In this document: piece by piece, positions 44,558 to 45,654 of the stretch | How positions within the stretch are numbered: the first letter of the stretch is position 1 | Layout: each line of letters starts with the position of its first letter | Origin: a virus | DNA length: 45,654 bases | Reading direction: 5' to 3' (one strand) | IMG/VR virus record: IMGVR_UViG_3300037224_000022 | Coordinates: 1 to 45,654 of that record | Position numbers and translations under genes: made by a program | The notes under the pieces: generated by a model | Database searches by the model: none | Seen by the model: only the letters and a program-made list of their open reading frames with translations | What the model was told of the DNA's origin: nothing

Positions 44558-44995
44558 TTACTTCGCGCTCTTCTTCGCGGCTCTCTCTGCCTTAGCCGCT
44601 GCTTTCTCAGCAGCCTCGCGACGGGCTACGGCCTTGTCAGCCTTCTCCTGCGCTACGTCACGCAGTACCTTGCCGTTCTTGCTCGTCGTAGAAGGCAGAG
44701 CGTCCTTGAGCTTTTTCAACGGGTTAGCCTTCAGCGCAATCTTCGCCGGTCGTGCAGCGAAGGTCGTCTCTTCACCCGTTCGAGGATCAGTGCCCTTCCT
44801 CTTCGGCTTTGCCAGCCTGAAAACAGGCGTGATCTTGACAAGCCCGAATAGGTTGATCGTCTCGCCTGCTTCAAGAAGCTCCTCGATCACGTAACCAAGA
44901 GACTCGTAATAATCCTTCTCTTGAGTCTTGTTTGCGAATGGAATATCCATCGCTTCCGATACACGCTTTTTCAACTGCGCAGGTGTTACCGCCAT
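44558..44995 (-). CDS. HU/IHF-like DNA-binding protein with Lys/Ala tail
   Basis: 145 residues. Residues 5-90 resemble the HU fold: helices, then LFGLVKITPVFRLAKPKRKGTDPRTGEETTFAARPAKIALKANPLKKLKDAL, with a proline in the arm region at KRKGTDPRTGEE. Residues 105-145 form a Lys/Ala-rich tail. HU proteins bend and wrap DNA. With the H1-like protein this gives the phage two nucleoid-type proteins. It is encoded just upstream of dnaE with a 2-base gap, so they are co-expressed. Confidence 0.85.
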   Translation of the reverse strand: MAVTPAQLKKRVSEAMDIPFANKTQEKDYYESLGYVIEELLEAGETINLFGLVKITPVFRLAKPKRKGTDPRTGEETTFAARPAKIALKANPLKKLKDALPSTTSKNGKVLRDVAQEKADKAVARREAAEKAAAKAERAAKKSAK

Positions 44996-45025
44996 CTTGT
45001 ACCGCCTTTCAGTCCAGGGGTGAAA

Positions 45026-45654
45026 TTACTTCTTGGTCTTCTTCTTGGCAACCACCGGGAACGCATCAGCGAGCATGTCGCCATCCTCGTCCTTCGCGGC
45101 AGAAATGGTGATCTGCTGCCCTGCCTTGAAATCGTCAAGGTCGAGATCGGCCCAACTGTTGCCGTTATCGTCTTCGCCGTCATCGAGGAAGTATAGATCG
45201 AAGATAACGCCGTCTTCCGTCTCGACATTCAACGTCTGCTCTTCAGAATTGACTTCTACGATCTTGGCTTTTCCTTCGTAGTTGTCAGGAAGTTCAGAAT
45301 CGGATTTCTCTTCCTCTTCTGCGGGCTCCTCCTCTTCCTCTTCCTCGGGCTCGCTGTCAGAGCTAGACATTTCGGTAGCAACAAAATCGCCATCGTCGTC
45401 CTTCTCAGCAACGATCGTTACGATTTCGCTCTTACCAAAATCGCCCAAGTCAACATCGTCCGAAGCGAAGACAACAAATTCCACGCCTTCGACGCTAACC
45501 TTTGCCTTGAGCTTGTCAGAGAAGATTTTGACAATCGTAGCGTCGCCCTCGAACTCAGTATCCTCTTCAGGGTCAAAACCGCTGGTTGTCTCGTCCTCTT
45601 CCTCTTCTTCAACCTCTTCCTCGGGCTCGGCCTTCTTGGTGGTCTTCTTGTCAG
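45026..45654 (-). CDS. Acidic two-module protein, N-terminus cut off by window edge
   Basis: 209 residues visible, open to the right edge, so the true start is outside. Two related beta-rich modules (DATIVKIFSDKLKAKVSVEG...AEKDDDGDFVATEM and KAKIVEVNSEEQTLNVETED...AAKDEDGDMLADAF) are joined by Glu-rich stretches and end in KKKTKK. This looks like tandem OB-like small barrels with acidic linkers. A single-strand DNA-binding or replication accessory role is possible from its place beside HU and dnaE, but not shown. Confidence 0.7.
   Translation of the reverse strand, partial: DKKTTKKAEPEEEVEEEEEDETTSGFDPEEDTEFEGDATIVKIFSDKLKAKVSVEGVEFVVFASDDVDLGDFGKSEIVTIVAEKDDDGDFVATEMSSSDSEPEEEEEEEPAEEEEKSDSELPDNYEGKAKIVEVNSEEQTLNVETEDGVIFDLYFLDDGEDDNGNSWADLDLDDFKAGQQITISAAKDEDGDMLADAFPVVAKKKTKK

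Noticed and set aside
1-45654. CRISPR array, integrase, insertion sequence
   Set aside because: No regularly spaced repeats, no recombinase with integrase motifs and no transposase were seen; the Cas4-like gene stands without CRISPR genes.

Overview
The window is part of the genome of a tailed double-stranded DNA phage (Caudoviricetes) with a contractile tail. The evidence is a GpA-type large terminase, portal, HK97-type major capsid protein, tail sheath followed by tail tube, a frameshifted tail-assembly chaperone pair and the start of a tape-measure protein, all in standard morphogenesis order. Base composition is near 50% GC. Ribosome binding sites are AGGAGG-like and several promoters fit the bacterial sigma-70 pattern (TTGACA, 17 bases, TATAAT-like). 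The host cannot be named from the sequence. No integrase or lysis gene is visible and both window ends cut through genes.

Layout: (1) 1-17,427, minus strand: late module, transcribed right to left as TerL, TerS-like, portal, four tiny basic proteins, protease/scaffold, decoration protein, capsid, a repeat protein, tail fibre, neck/completion proteins, sheath, tube, chaperones G and G-T, tape measure. A candidate promoter followed at once by a strong hairpin precedes TerL. (2) 17,575-18,686, minus: a short operon with a MazG-type NTP pyrophosphohydrolase and small unknowns, probably driven by a good promoter at 18,807-18,836. (3) 18,690-20,120: a non-coding control block with inverted repeats, eleven TGACA/TGTCA half-sites in under 300 bases and a 24-base alternating purine-pyrimidine tract. 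(4) 20,124-24,686, plus: the only rightward genes, all unrecognised, CG-dinucleotide-rich and probably early, including a 688-residue orphan. Two share a leader whose hairpin stem differs in sequence but keeps its pairing. A terminator at 24,728 closes this unit. (5) 24,797-45,654, minus: replication, recombination and nucleoid module with two HNH endonucleases, histone-H1-like and HU-like proteins, a HIRAN-domain protein, SF2 helicase, RuvC-like resolvase, Cas4-like nuclease, PP-loop/PAPS-reductase-like enzyme, RecA with an intein in its P-loop, and a DnaE-type DNA polymerase III alpha subunit. Many tiny genes overlap by ATGA or GTGA.

The most notable finding is a complete phage-encoded tmRNA at 25,880-26,228 (minus). 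It has a G3:U pair in the acceptor stem, a T arm, a distant 9-bp closing helix and a 23-residue tag reading frame starting at a GCA resume codon. A 116-base aberrant tRNA-like element lies 11 bases upstream of it. Together with the RecA P-loop intein, the chaperone frameshift, the covarying early leaders and the TGACA dyads, these are the parts most worth follow-up.
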